Source: Ferriphaselus amnicola
GTDB taxonomy: Bacteria > Pseudomonadota > Gammaproteobacteria > Burkholderiales > Gallionellaceae
Direction of reading: 5' to 3'
DNA: 64,000 bases
NCBI RefSeq assembly: GCF_000974685.2
Contig: NZ_AP018738.1
Coordinates: 2,356,001 to 2,420,000, forward strand
The stretch's first letter is position 1, and each line of letters starts with the position of its first letter. Shown piece after piece: positions 48,163 through 57,043 of this stretch. Below the pieces are notes generated by a model. The model had not been told where the DNA came from and made no database searches. It was given only the letters and a program-made list of their open reading frames with translations. The position numbers and the translations under genes are program-made.

Positions 48163-51100
48163 TCATTGCATCACCGCCACAGGCATATCACCCAACCACA
48201 CATATTCGCGCGCAGGTTTAATCGTCCCTGTCGTGAATTCACCGATCAGGTGTGCGTCCGTATCGTAGAGATAGACGGTATCGGTGGTGGTGAAGGTGGC
48301 TTGTTTGCGAGTGCGCAGTCCCAGCGCGTTCACGAAGTAATTAACGGTTCCTTGTGCCGTCGTGGCCTGACTCATTCGACCTCGAATATCGTAGGCATAT
48401 TGTTTGACTCCATCGGAGGTCGTCGCACCATTGACATCCTGTGTCACGGTTTTGGCAGCGGCTGCACCTACTTGGGTACTGGCAAGTCGGTTGCTGGTTG
48501 CCGCATAACCGTAGGTCGTGCTAGTGGCACCCACCGTCTGGCTGGTTCGATTGCCCACCTTGTCATAAACGAACCCTTGGCTGATCGAGCCTTGGGTGTA
48601 GTTGGTCAACCGGCTCATTGGGTCGTAGCTGTAGCTGGCCGCCAAGGTAGGATTTGTCGAGTCGGTGATCAGTGCGATCTCTGAGGCTGGGTTATAGCCA
48701 ATCGACATCGACTTGCCGTTCACGGTGTAGCTGGCAATTCGGCCATCTTGATCGACGAGACGCGTATAGGTTTTTCCGTTTCCTCGCAGCATGCTCTTCA
48801 CTCCACCAAAGGGGTGGTAGGTGATGCCACTGACCAATACTTGCGTTTGACCACTCAGGGTCGTGCTGACCTGAGAAACTCGACCGATCGTATCGTAGCT
48901 ATAACTCACCAAGCGACCTGACGGATATGTCATGGAAGTGAGCTTGCCTTGTACATCGTAACTGTAGCGCGTGACATAGGTTGCCGCATACGCCACTTTG
49001 GTCTCGGTAAGCAGGCGGCCATGAGCGTCATAGCTGAACGAGGTGGTACCCGTGATGTCGGTCATGGAGGTCAAGTGCCCCAAGCCATTCACTCCCTGAT
49101 CATATTGATAGGTCACGCTCTGAGCCGGGCTGGTGCCGCCACTGTAGCTGATCGTCAACACCCGATTCAGCGCATCATAGGTATAAGTCGCTTTCTGTCC
49201 CTTGGCATCCGTGCTGGTTAATACATTGCCCGCTGCGTCGTAAGTTACGTTGGTCGTCCCTGTATCTGGGCTGACGGTCTGACTAAGGTTACTCAAACCA
49301 TCTCGGGTATAGGTGGTAACGAGATTCCGTGGATCAGTGACTTGTTTCAGTTGATCCAAGCCATCATAAGCATACTTAACAACCCCCGTATCCGGATTGG
49401 ACACCTGACTGAGTCGATTCAACGCATCATAGACATTCGTGGTTTGACGGTTTAGCGGATCCGTCACGCCCGTGAGATTGCCATTAGCATCGTAGGTGTA
49501 GGTGGTGGTTTGATTGACGGCTCCGATGTCTTGTTGCAAACGACTCAGGGCATCGAAGATGCGCGAGTGCTTTTTAATCAATGTGCCTGTCGAATCGAAG
49601 AGTTGTTCTTGGGTGCGATTGCCAGCATTGTCCAAGATGTACACAAGTTGATTTCCTAGGGCATCAGTGATCCGTGTCAGGCGATGAGCTGCATCATAGG
49701 TGTAGGTATAAGACGCGCCGTTCGGCAATGTCACCCCAGTCAGATTGCCAACCCCATCGTAGGTATAACCCGTTGTCTCACCACCGACATTGCGAGTCAA
49801 CAAACGACCGCGCGCGTCGTAACCCAATGAGGTGATCAAACCATTCGGGTCAGTGATGGTGGCTGGACGCCCATTGGCATCGTACCCACCTAGTGTTGTG
49901 ATGCGATTCAGCGCATTCTTGACCGTAGCGAGATTACTCTGTGTGTCGTAAGTGTACTGAGTGACATCTTGCACGTCGGTGCGTGGCCCATTCTCAGTCA
50001 GAATCTGGCCTGCGGCATTGTATGTATAGGTGGTGATCCGCGCAGTTCCAGAGGCAGTCGCTGCCATCCCGGTCGCCCCCGTGGCATCAGTCGTTCCCTG
50101 TACTGTTCTGCCAAGTAGATTACCCTTGGTGTCATAACTGAAGCTGGTAATGCGCAACGGCTCAGCGATTGCAGTGGGTAGGCGATAACTTGCATGCCAT
50201 TGAGTTGTGGTTTTGCGCTCGACACTGCCTGCGACCGGCGTATAGGTAGCCAGATTCGTGGGGCAAGCGCTGCCAGATGGCAAACCCTCCACGCGGACAC
50301 TCTCCAGATTGCGTGTGAGGTCGTATGAATAGCAGGTTAGATTGCCATTGAAATCGGTACGAGAAGCGATGTTGCCATTGGTGTCGTAATTAAGATTAGC
50401 GGCGGCAGCGCTGCATCCAGAGCCAGCAGGCTGTGACTGCCCCGAACTCTTGACTACTCCAAGCACAGTTTGTAAGTTGTATGTACGCTGAGACAGAAGT
50501 GGATCGGTAACTACGGCAGATGATGCTCCATACGAAACTTGATACCGATCCACAGCCCCGCCAGACATATTGGAACCATGTTCGGATGCAATTGCACGTC
50601 CTTGGCAATCGTACTCCCAACTTCCAAACCGCTTATTCGGATCTCCGGTTAAATCAGAGGCTACCGTGTCCAGCATGCCAGTCAAGGCATGCGGATATCC
50701 ATCTACATTGTTAGCACAGGAAGCACCGCCATTGATACGAGTAGTCTCGCCATAAAGATAAATTCGCTTTGGATTATCTGCCGTATTGGATAACGTATCG
50801 TCCGGATACACTACCCCAATCAGGTTGTTATTGGCATCATAGGAGTAATTGTAAACTCGGCTCGCCGGATCCGTCATGGTGCTCACTCGACTAGACATAT
50901 CGTAAGTCAGTGAGATCTGACGACCATAAGCATCCGCAATACGGATCAATAGCCCTGGCGCAGGTGCGACAGAAATCGGTGTCGTGGCATCGCTATAGCT
51001 AAGAGCCAGCGCCACCCCATTGCGATCAATAATTGCACTCAGCTTTCCAGATGCATCATAAGTCTCGACCTGTTTTCTTACCTCATCAGTAAACTTCCAT

Positions 51101-51900
51101 CCCGTGGTATTACCACTAGCATCTGTTAGTCGAACCAGTGTGTCGTTGATATCAGCATCTGGAATCCACGTACCGGATGAAAGTTGATAAGAGAACTGTT
51201 TTCCGTCAGCTCGGGTCACATAAGCGAAGCTGTAGCCCCCTGACGTAAGAGAATTAATCTTTCGATCATAGGTGTGTCGCCACTGCTGCCCAAACCCACC
51301 TTTTGATGCAAACATACTGCTGTGGTAGTAGCGAACAAATTCAAGTCCGTTTGCTTGAGCGTAGTCCACCTCAACTTGTAGCTTATCGCCAATTCCAACA
51401 TGAATGGGGTTGCCGACATGAACTGGTGCGGCAGCCTCTGCCGGGGCCGTGGTGCAGCTATGTGTTGAAGCGCTGAAGTTTTTCGCAATTGGAAAAATGG
51501 CTGGATCATATCCAATCGAATAAAGTGGGTATGGGCCAACTCCATTAAAGTAGTACCGCCACCAGTAATTTGTATGCCCCTGAATCGTAGGATCCCAGTC
51601 AGGCCAACCCGCAGGCTGATTGAAAACGACCCCACCATCGCAAGTAAAGAAACTCGGCGGAGGTGCAGGATAACCAGCTCCCCAAGAGCTGGTCATAGAG
51701 GTTGTACAACCCCAAGAGGCCGCATCATCAATCGAAAGGAATCCTCGCCCACTGTAATTTCCAGAGTAGCCGCCGATTGTATAGAACGAACCTGCTGCGA
51801 TTGAAGCGGATGAATGCATGATAGAAGCCAGCAACACCATACCCAAGCTAAAGTTCGCATTTAAACGATGGCTTACCAATTTATCCAAGCACTTGCTCAT
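48163..51900 (-). CDS. Large RHS/YD-repeat protein lacking its own tip
   Basis: The product from the ATG at 51900 is 1,245 residues; GGGAGGTGAG lies just before this ATG, and the longer frame upstream has no such site. A signal-like segment is present (residues ~12-38), then a cysteine-containing region, a DUF6531-like start (HVGNPIHVGIGDKLQVEVDY) and many YD repeats of the type TYTYDANGNLTGVTDPLNR. It ends abruptly after REYVWLGDMPVAVMQ. In related proteins this phrase continues directly into the HTDHLNTPRAV core and toxin. Here that continuation is in the next gene. It should build the RHS cocoon-like shell. Confidence 0.88.
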   Translation of the reverse strand: MSKCLDKLVSHRLNANFSLGMVLLASIMHSSASIAAGSFYTIGGYSGNYSGRGFLSIDDAASWGCTTSMTSSWGAGYPAPPPSFFTCDGGVVFNQPAGWPDWDPTIQGHTNYWWRYYFNGVGPYPLYSIGYDPAIFPIAKNFSASTHSCTTAPAEAAAPVHVGNPIHVGIGDKLQVEVDYAQANGLEFVRYYHSSMFASKGGFGQQWRHTYDRKINSLTSGGYSFAYVTRADGKQFSYQLSSGTWIPDADINDTLVRLTDASGNTTGWKFTDEVRKQVETYDASGKLSAIIDRNGVALALSYSDATTPISVAPAPGLLIRIADAYGRQISLTYDMSSRVSTMTDPASRVYNYSYDANNNLIGVVYPDDTLSNTADNPKRIYLYGETTRINGGASCANNVDGYPHALTGMLDTVASDLTGDPNKRFGSWEYDCQGRAIASEHGSNMSGGAVDRYQVSYGASSAVVTDPLLSQRTYNLQTVLGVVKSSGQSQPAGSGCSAAAANLNYDTNGNIASRTDFNGNLTCYSYDLTRNLESVRVEGLPSGSACPTNLATYTPVAGSVERKTTTQWHASYRLPTAIAEPLRITSFSYDTKGNLLGRTVQGTTDATGATGMAATASGTARITTYTYNAAGQILTENGPRTDVQDVTQYTYDTQSNLATVKNALNRITTLGGYDANGRPATITDPNGLITSLGYDARGRLLTRNVGGETTGYTYDGVGNLTGVTLPNGASYTYTYDAAHRLTRITDALGNQLVYILDNAGNRTQEQLFDSTGTLIKKHSRIFDALSRLQQDIGAVNQTTTYTYDANGNLTGVTDPLNRQTTNVYDALNRLSQVSNPDTGVVKYAYDGLDQLKQVTDPRNLVTTYTRDGLSNLSQTVSPDTGTTNVTYDAAGNVLTSTDAKGQKATYTYDALNRVLTISYSGGTSPAQSVTYQYDQGVNGLGHLTSMTDITGTTSFSYDAHGRLLTETKVAYAATYVTRYSYDVQGKLTSMTYPSGRLVSYSYDTIGRVSQVSTTLSGQTQVLVSGITYHPFGGVKSMLRGNGKTYTRLVDQDGRIASYTVNGKSMSIGYNPASEIALITDSTNPTLAASYSYDPMSRLTNYTQGSISQGFVYDKVGNRTSQTVGATSTTYGYAATSNRLASTQVGAAAAKTVTQDVNGATTSDGVKQYAYDIRGRMSQATTAQGTVNYFVNALGLRTRKQATFTTTDTVYLYDTDAHLIGEFTTGTIKPAREYVWLGDMPVAVMQ

Positions 51901-52379
51901 CTCACCTCCCAGTTCGACCATCTGAAAATGCGCCCACTCGCACCTGTTGGATGGATGCGATCTCTTCTGGAGATGCTGACACATAACTTAAAGTCGTCAT
52001 ATATGTCTGGAGGCCTATGCCAATAAGTCATCGGCTAGTCCTTGGATATAGGAGATACTTTAAGCCATGCTAAATCAAGTGTCTAAATCCATTGCCGATG
52101 GTAAACATCGCACACATGAATGTAATTATTGGAGCTGTTGTGATCTGAGAAATTGCTAGATGGTCAATCTTGGCAAGGCAAGGCAGGAAGGGGCATTCAA
52201 GTAGTCGCACTCGCTGGTGCGATCAAGTTCAGAAATATTCAGACTTGGTTAAGTCCAACTGAGAATGATGTCCAATCGATCACAAAATACATCGAACTCC
52301 GAGTCGAAAGAGCATTTTTCGGCTCATGACGTTCGCTGTCGGAAGGATTGAGCTATAAGCGAAGTTAACATCTAGCGGT
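51901..52379. other. 479-bp intergenic stretch between the RHS gene and small ORFs
   Basis: I see no gene here. It must hold the promoter of the RHS locus (minus strand). A small hairpin CGCAC...GTGCG lies near 52207-52222. TAGTCGCA at 52204 resembles a reversed TnsB site but stands alone. Confidence 0.4.
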
Positions 52380-52547
52380 ATGCGTATGATGCCGATGAAA
52401 AATGAAGAATATCTATTACCAACAAAGCGCTGGGGAGTAATTCCAGACAGGAAAGATGGTGGTGATGGACAAAATGCACACTGGCATCAGACAGCCGGAT
52501 GTAATGCATTCTGTGTCGATGACACCAACTTCAGTAGCAGAGTCTGA
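52380..52547 (+). CDS. Possible 55-residue ORF
   Basis: The frame starts MRMMPMKNEEYLLP and has two cysteines (AGCNAFCVDD) near the end. No good ribosome binding site is visible. The composition looks protein-like, but I recognise nothing. Confidence 0.25.
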   Translation: MRMMPMKNEEYLLPTKRWGVIPDRKDGGDGQNAHWHQTAGCNAFCVDDTNFSSRV

Positions 52548-52627
52548 AGAATTATTCTACAATGGCGCGCAGACAAGTGGCCGTGAAGTAAACAGAACTC
52601 ACGAACTTTAATCGAGAGAGGCTCAAA

Positions 52628-52819
52628 ATGGGAACCGACGAAGTGATTCGTAAAACTTTGGCGCTAGCGCAATCACAGCTTTCCAACTATAAAATGATGG
52701 ATTCTTACAGAGCGAACGCTATTGGTAATCAAAATTCTGAGTTGCACAGCAATTCTAGTCGGACTTCGCAGCCATCGTCGTTAACAGTAGATAATCCACC
52801 AATCGCCAGCAAGGGATAA
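52628..52819 (+). CDS. Small hypothetical protein upstream of the dGTPase gene
   Basis: The 63-residue product starts MGTDEVIRKTLALAQSQLS and ends in a serine- and asparagine-rich tail. GAGAGG lies seven bases before the ATG, and a terminator follows the stop closely, which supports a real small gene. No signal peptide or membrane segment. Function unknown. Confidence 0.45.
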   Translation: MGTDEVIRKTLALAQSQLSNYKMMDSYRANAIGNQNSELHSNSSRTSQPSSLTVDNPPIASKG

Positions 52820-52839
52820 GCATATCGGAATTATCAAAA

Positions 52840-52865
52840 AGGCCAACCTAAGTTTGGCCTTTTTT
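52840..52865 (+). terminator. Intrinsic terminator after the small ORF
   Basis: AGGCCAA, a seven-base loop, TTGGCCT and then TTTTT. It ends less than 20 bases before the dGTPase start, so it would separate or attenuate dgt transcription. Confidence 0.85.
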
Positions 52866-52882
52866 ATTGAGTGAAAAGAATT

Positions 52883-54286
52883 ATGCCCAATAAGTTGTAC
52901 AGTGAGAATTGTCAGCATCGTCAACTTCAGTCTGGAAAAACTGACTCCGCTTTTCGTTCGCCATATCGGAGAGATTACGCAAGACTGATCCACTCTCCTG
53001 CCTTTCGACGACTACAGGGGAAAACTCAACTTTACCCAGGACATGAGTCGGATTTCTTTCGCAATCGCCTGACTCACTCTCTTGAAGTAGCGCAGATCGC
53101 AAAAAGCATAGCGCAAAAGCTGAATCATGATAATGAGTTTCTGCGGACAAACCCAATTGACTGTGATTTAGTGGAATTTGCCGCATTGGCACACGACTTG
53201 GGACATCCTCCATTTGGACATAACGGGGAGCATGCGCTTGATGATTGCATGAAGCGCTGGGGTGGGTTTGAGGGGAATGCACAAACACTGCGCATTTTAG
53301 CTGTATCAGAAAAGAAGGAAACAACAGATGGGGGGCTTGACGGGGTTACGCTAAAGGGTGAGGACAATCGCATTGGACTAAATCTGACATTCCGTTCACT
53401 AGCTGCAATATTGAAGTACGACAATGAGATTCCGGTCTCACGAAAAAATGCCGACAAGCTTGTGAAGGGTTATTACTGCACAGAAAAACCACTTGTTAGC
53501 CAAATCCGAGAAGTCGTTGCAAGCGACTATCCCGCGCATTTTCCCCTAAAGACAGTTGAATGTCAGATTATGGACATTGCTGACGATATTGCTTACTCAA
53601 CCTATGATTTAGAAGATGGACTCAAGGGCGGGTTTGTTAATCCACTTATGCTTCTGAGTATCGCTCGCACTGATACAGAGTTACTTCAACGGGTAACAGA
53701 TAAAGTCAAGAAAGAATGTCCCGATGCCAAGTCAGAGGATGTGCTTAAAGCAATAGCCTATACTTTTAGGCGAGATATAAATGGCAAAACAGAACAACAG
53801 CCAGAAGACGAACAGAAAATAGTCTCGCCCCTCGACGAGTATATACTATCCAGATTAATTGCCAGCAACGGATATTCTAGAGCAGCCTTGACCTCTAGTC
53901 TTGTGGATAGTTTTATAAATAGCATCTCCATTTCGATAGATCATGACAGACCTGCCCTATCTAAAGTTACGATGGATCCAAGAGTAAAAATACAGGTTGA
54001 GTCTCTTAAGCACCTTAACTATGAGGTGACCATCATGTCGCCACGCCTAAAGTTGGTTGAATATCGTGGCTATGAAATAGTGAAAACAATATTCAGGGCA
54101 CTTTCTGAGGATGATGGATATCTTCTACTTCCTCAGGATGTGAGGGAGTCCCATCAGCGTTTGCAGAAATCAGCGGATAAGATGCGACTTATTTGTGATT
54201 TTGTTTCAGGCATGACGGACCGATACGCGATTGAGTTTTTCGGGAGATTAAAACAGGGCGATCAGTCCATATTCAAGCCATTCTAG
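52883..54286 (+). CDS. dgt: Deoxyguanosinetriphosphate triphosphohydrolase-like HD protein
   Basis: dGTPases split dGTP to deoxyguanosine and triphosphate; some act in phage defence by draining dNTPs. The product is about 467 residues from the ATG at 52883; a GTG four codons upstream is also possible. It has RDYARLIHSPAFRRLQGKTQ, the HD metal residues in RNRLTHSLEVAQIA and AALAHDLGHPPFGHNGE, and MDIADDIAYSTYDLEDG. The gene is noticeably A+T-rich compared with the core genes to the left. It lies between two RHS loci on the opposite strand and follows a terminator. Confidence 0.9.
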   Translation: MPNKLYSENCQHRQLQSGKTDSAFRSPYRRDYARLIHSPAFRRLQGKTQLYPGHESDFFRNRLTHSLEVAQIAKSIAQKLNHDNEFLRTNPIDCDLVEFAALAHDLGHPPFGHNGEHALDDCMKRWGGFEGNAQTLRILAVSEKKETTDGGLDGVTLKGEDNRIGLNLTFRSLAAILKYDNEIPVSRKNADKLVKGYYCTEKPLVSQIREVVASDYPAHFPLKTVECQIMDIADDIAYSTYDLEDGLKGGFVNPLMLLSIARTDTELLQRVTDKVKKECPDAKSEDVLKAIAYTFRRDINGKTEQQPEDEQKIVSPLDEYILSRLIASNGYSRAALTSSLVDSFINSISISIDHDRPALSKVTMDPRVKIQVESLKHLNYEVTIMSPRLKLVEYRGYEIVKTIFRALSEDDGYLLLPQDVRESHQRLQKSADKMRLICDFVSGMTDRYAIEFFGRLKQGDQSIFKPF

Positions 54287-54289
54287 AAT

Positions 54290-54436
54290 GGGATGGAATT
54301 GCGTATAGAGACCCAATGCCGAGTCATACGCATCGCGGAAGTAATTGTAATCGGTACTAGTTTCCTTGTCGAAATACTGACCAAGAAAACTCAGATTGAA
54401 TGCAAATCCCCTGAGTCCACCCAGATTGACGCCCCA
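54290..54436 (-). pseudogene. RHS core fragment directly after gspG
   Basis: The minus strand reads NLGGLRGFAFNLSFLGQYF, then DKETSTDYNYFRDAYDSALG, which clearly matches the end of the RHS core in the gene at 47066 (AFNLRFPGQYFDKE, then THYNYFRDYDPAVG). There is no start, and no toxin tip follows; the dGTPase stop lies four bases beyond. It is a leftover of a larger RHS gene that once stood here. Confidence 0.8.
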
Positions 54437-54889
54437 CTACCAATTAGTAATATCCGCCGCCTCGCCAGTTCCGCCCAGTTGACCATCTTTTCCGAATGAG
54501 AAAAGATCGAATTCACCATGCTCATCTGGAGCTTTGTATTGGTAAGCCGCGCCCCAAGGATCAAGAGGGACGTCTTTCTTCAGATACGGGCCTGACCATT
54601 TGGCTTCACTGGCAGGTGGCTGTACCAATGCGTTCAAGCCTTGCTCCGTGCTCGGATAATGGCCGGTATCCAAGCGATATTGATCCAGTGACTTATCCAG
54701 TGCATCAAGCTGTGCCCGCGCCGCCTTAACCTCGGACTTGCCGATTTGGTTGAAGTATTTGGGACCGACATAGCTGGCGAGCAAGCCAATGATGACCATC
54801 ACAACAAGCAGCTCCAGGAGCGTAAATCCGTCATATCGACCAGCAGATGACTGGCGTTGGGTACCGCAGCTAAACTTGGAATATTTCAT
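54437..54889 (-). CDS. GspG-type major pseudopilin
   Basis: The product from the ATG at 54889 is about 150 residues; a longer frame upstream has no likeness to the family. It has a prepilin leader ending at G21, cleaved before F22, with the conserved E26 in GFTLLELLVVMVII. Then follows the GspG body: KYFNQIGKSEVKAARAQLDALDKSLDQYRL (in parts), PSTEQGLNALVQPP, and DPWGAAYQYKAPDEHGEFDL with the calcium-site region. It should form the main fibre of a type II secretion-like pseudopilus. It is the last intact gene of the minus-strand run, separated from the E, F and L-like genes by three unrelated genes. Confidence 0.93.
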   Translation of the reverse strand: MKYSKFSCGTQRQSSAGRYDGFTLLELLVVMVIIGLLASYVGPKYFNQIGKSEVKAARAQLDALDKSLDQYRLDTGHYPSTEQGLNALVQPPASEAKWSGPYLKKDVPLDPWGAAYQYKAPDEHGEFDLFSFGKDGQLGGTGEAADITNW

Positions 54890-54955
54890 ACTAGGCTCTG
54901 TCGTAAAAATGAATTGTTCACAGATGGGACCAGTCTGACATGCGGTCAATCAGAT

Positions 54956-55618
54956 TTATTGCGACACCCTATTCAAAACCATACCGTCGCGGTACTCACT
55001 AGGCTTGGTATTGGCTCCGTTATTAAATATTTCGAACAATGTGGCACGCAATTCCGACTGATCGGCCTCTTCAATCACGTACTGTGATTTGTGAATTTCA
55101 CCATGCGCCGGATTGTGTTTTTCCGCCGTATCATAAACACATAGCGCGCGCTTCCCAGAGCTTTCCAGCAAACACTGCCTAAGCAATCCGCAATCGCCAA
55201 TCAGGACACCATGCCACTTGTGGGATGGATTTTTCGTCAGATAGTCGGTAACAAAACTAACAAGCTCACCTTCCATAACAATTGATTCTCTTTGGATAGA
55301 GCAACCCTGCTGGAAGACATGAGAAAAGGCCGAAGGTTTAATATCCCCGCTTTTGCGTACGTGAACCGGAGAGAAAATAAACCGAGTAAGTCTCTCCTCA
55401 TTCAGAATAAGGCCAGGAGAAAATCTACTTGTTGTGTGCTTTTCGCAAATACACTCCGGACATGCCTGATTTACAACATCAACACGCAGCTTCTCATCAC
55501 TCGAAGCCTCGTTGATGCGCCGACAACGCCTGCCAATCTTAGAGAAGACTCCTCTAAGCCGACTAAATACTAAGGAGAGTTTTGAACACAGATGGCATGT
55601 TCTCAGAGTCAAATGCAA
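54956..55618 (-). CDS. Unknown protein with a possible split zinc ribbon (cassette gene 3)
   Basis: The 220-residue frame uses a TTG start and overlaps the previous gene by 56 bases. The overlap part holds TCHLCSKL; 40-odd residues later comes CPECIC, so two CxxC pairs may bind zinc, which supports the early start. The rest has WHGVLIGDCGLLRQC and HNPAHGEIHKSQYVIEEA, which I do not recognise. No signal peptide or membrane span. The gene is A+T-rich. Confidence 0.6.
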   Translation of the reverse strand: MHLTLRTCHLCSKLSLVFSRLRGVFSKIGRRCRRINEASSDEKLRVDVVNQACPECICEKHTTSRFSPGLILNEERLTRFIFSPVHVRKSGDIKPSAFSHVFQQGCSIQRESIVMEGELVSFVTDYLTKNPSHKWHGVLIGDCGLLRQCLLESSGKRALCVYDTAEKHNPAHGEIHKSQYVIEEADQSELRATLFEIFNNGANTKPSEYRDGMVLNRVSQ

Positions 55619-56117
55619 CTACCCCTTTGTGTTTATCACTGTTTTTTTTGATGAAATAGACTATGCGACTATCATCCAGAAATTCCAAGTCAGCATATAG
55701 TTCTTCACTCTGCCAGAAAAGCGCAGCATGCCCAGAAGCAAACAGCATTGGCTCAGGCATTTCAGCCTCAGCATTAATTAATCTAGCAAAAGAAACCGCA
55801 TGCTTAAGTGACATTGCCGATGGTTTGAGTGAGCCTTCCCCATCCCAGTTTGGCTCAAACAGCACCCAGTTTCTAATTTCACCAATAAGCTTTTCTAAAG
55901 ACGTAGTTTCCCGACTTAAATCATGAAACATCTCGTCATTCGCGACTGTAGCCACCTCAACATTTTGAGCAGTCTGGTAAGTTCTGGCTAATGATCTCTG
56001 TGCAGACCTAACCTGCGCCTCACTTGCCCCTGGCAATGCGCTGACAGTTGGAGCCTGAGTCACGCTGAATGCGAGAAATATCTTTGCCGCAGCAGCCGTA
56101 CTAATATTGGTGGACAT
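55563..56117 (-). CDS. Unknown protein with a WDGEG motif (cassette gene 2)
   Basis: The 184-residue protein has an alanine-rich start, a helical part, and a C-terminal domain beginning FEPNWDGEGSLKPSAMSLKHA and ending in beta-rich ALFWQSEELYADLEFLDD. NWDGxG segments of this kind occur in several uncharacterised small protein families. It starts five bases after the TIGR04255-like gene stops and overlaps the next gene, so the three are one translational unit. Function unknown. Confidence 0.65.
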   Translation of the reverse strand: MSTNISTAAAAKIFLAFSVTQAPTVSALPGASEAQVRSAQRSLARTYQTAQNVEVATVANDEMFHDLSRETTSLEKLIGEIRNWVLFEPNWDGEGSLKPSAMSLKHAVSFARLINAEAEMPEPMLFASGHAALFWQSEELYADLEFLDDSRIVYFIKKNSDKHKGVVAFDSENMPSVFKTLLSI

Positions 56118-56122
56118 TGTAG

Positions 56123-56968
56123 TTAGTTAATCAGAGCAATTTGCTTAGCCATACTCTCAACAAGAGTTTTTCCTAGAATCTCTTTATCGAATGCATGCAG
56201 CGCACCCATGTGTGCCGAAATAAAGTTCATAACCTCGCCACTATCCTGAGCTAAAGACAGTGGCTCAAACCCATTTTGATTGAACATGTCCGTTAGTACA
56301 GTAGTTATCGAAATTGAACGCCTAGAATTCAGGCCAACCATCTCATCCAAACAGTCGATATTAATATTCATCAAGCGCTTAGTCTGCGCATCCGACTTAA
56401 TGAATGCTCCAGTATGAATATGCCATAAGTCCTCAAGGGAAAAAATGTGCTTTGCAACAAACTCTGAATCTTTGGAAAGTAGCAAATTTGGGGAAAAGTC
56501 CTTTGCACTTCCGTTCCAAACAAACTTATCAACAAAATTAATACTAATACTAACTAGAGTAGCGCCGCTATCCAGATAGTGACCAATTAAGGCCGCATAG
56601 TACTTTTCCGCTTGCCCCCAAATATCAGACCAACGCGTATATCGAGTCGATTTAAATGTAATAGAGGCCTGCTCAATCCGGAGCTCATTTTCAATTGTCC
56701 CATCCGGCGCACTCCGACTCATCACGACACCCGCTGGAGGCATCTGCATCGGTATAGATTGACCGCCAAATGCTATAGCAATCCCACCACCAAGAACAGG
56801 AGCAACCCCTGGAAGCAGGGTCTTAAATTGAGCAGCGCATACAAGCGCGTCACTGAGATATTGCTGATCAATGGGGCGATCAAAATGCAACACAAGCACA
56901 ACCTGCTCAATCGAGTGTGCCGAGTGAACTGGCTCAAAATACCCATTATTGATTGAACTGGTATGCAT
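56123..56968 (-). CDS. TIGR04255-like protein (cassette gene 1)
   Basis: The product is about 281 residues from the ATG at 56968. The pattern (early VVLVLHFDRP, a middle FKSTRYTRWSDIWGQAEKYY, later SISINFVDKFVW) resembles the TIGR04255 family of unknown function as I remember it; this is a moderate-confidence match. It has no signal peptide. It follows the PilM/N-like gene by about 75 bases and is clearly more A+T-rich than that gene. In family genomes such genes often turn up in variable islands. Confidence 0.55.
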   Translation of the reverse strand: MHTSSINNGYFEPVHSAHSIEQVVLVLHFDRPIDQQYLSDALVCAAQFKTLLPGVAPVLGGGIAIAFGGQSIPMQMPPAGVVMSRSAPDGTIENELRIEQASITFKSTRYTRWSDIWGQAEKYYAALIGHYLDSGATLVSISINFVDKFVWNGSAKDFSPNLLLSKDSEFVAKHIFSLEDLWHIHTGAFIKSDAQTKRLMNINIDCLDEMVGLNSRRSISITTVLTDMFNQNGFEPLSLAQDSGEVMNFISAHMGALHAFDKEILGKTLVESMAKQIALIN

Positions 56969-57043
56969 AATTTTCTTTAGCTTGCACGCCACGCAGCGCG
57001 CTAAGGATTTTACACTCTATTTGTCTGGATTTCTTATTTCCAT

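Noticed and set aside
52195-52225. Right end of the Tn7-like element
   Set aside because: TAGTCGCA resembles a reversed TnsB site, but only one copy is present, there is no ACA terminus with GCCAA beyond it, and no comM sequence follows.
54890-54965. Insertion-sequence end (GGCTCTGTCGTAAAA) or second Tn7-like end (TTATTGCGAC)
   Set aside because: No transposase, matching opposite end or target duplication is visible nearby.
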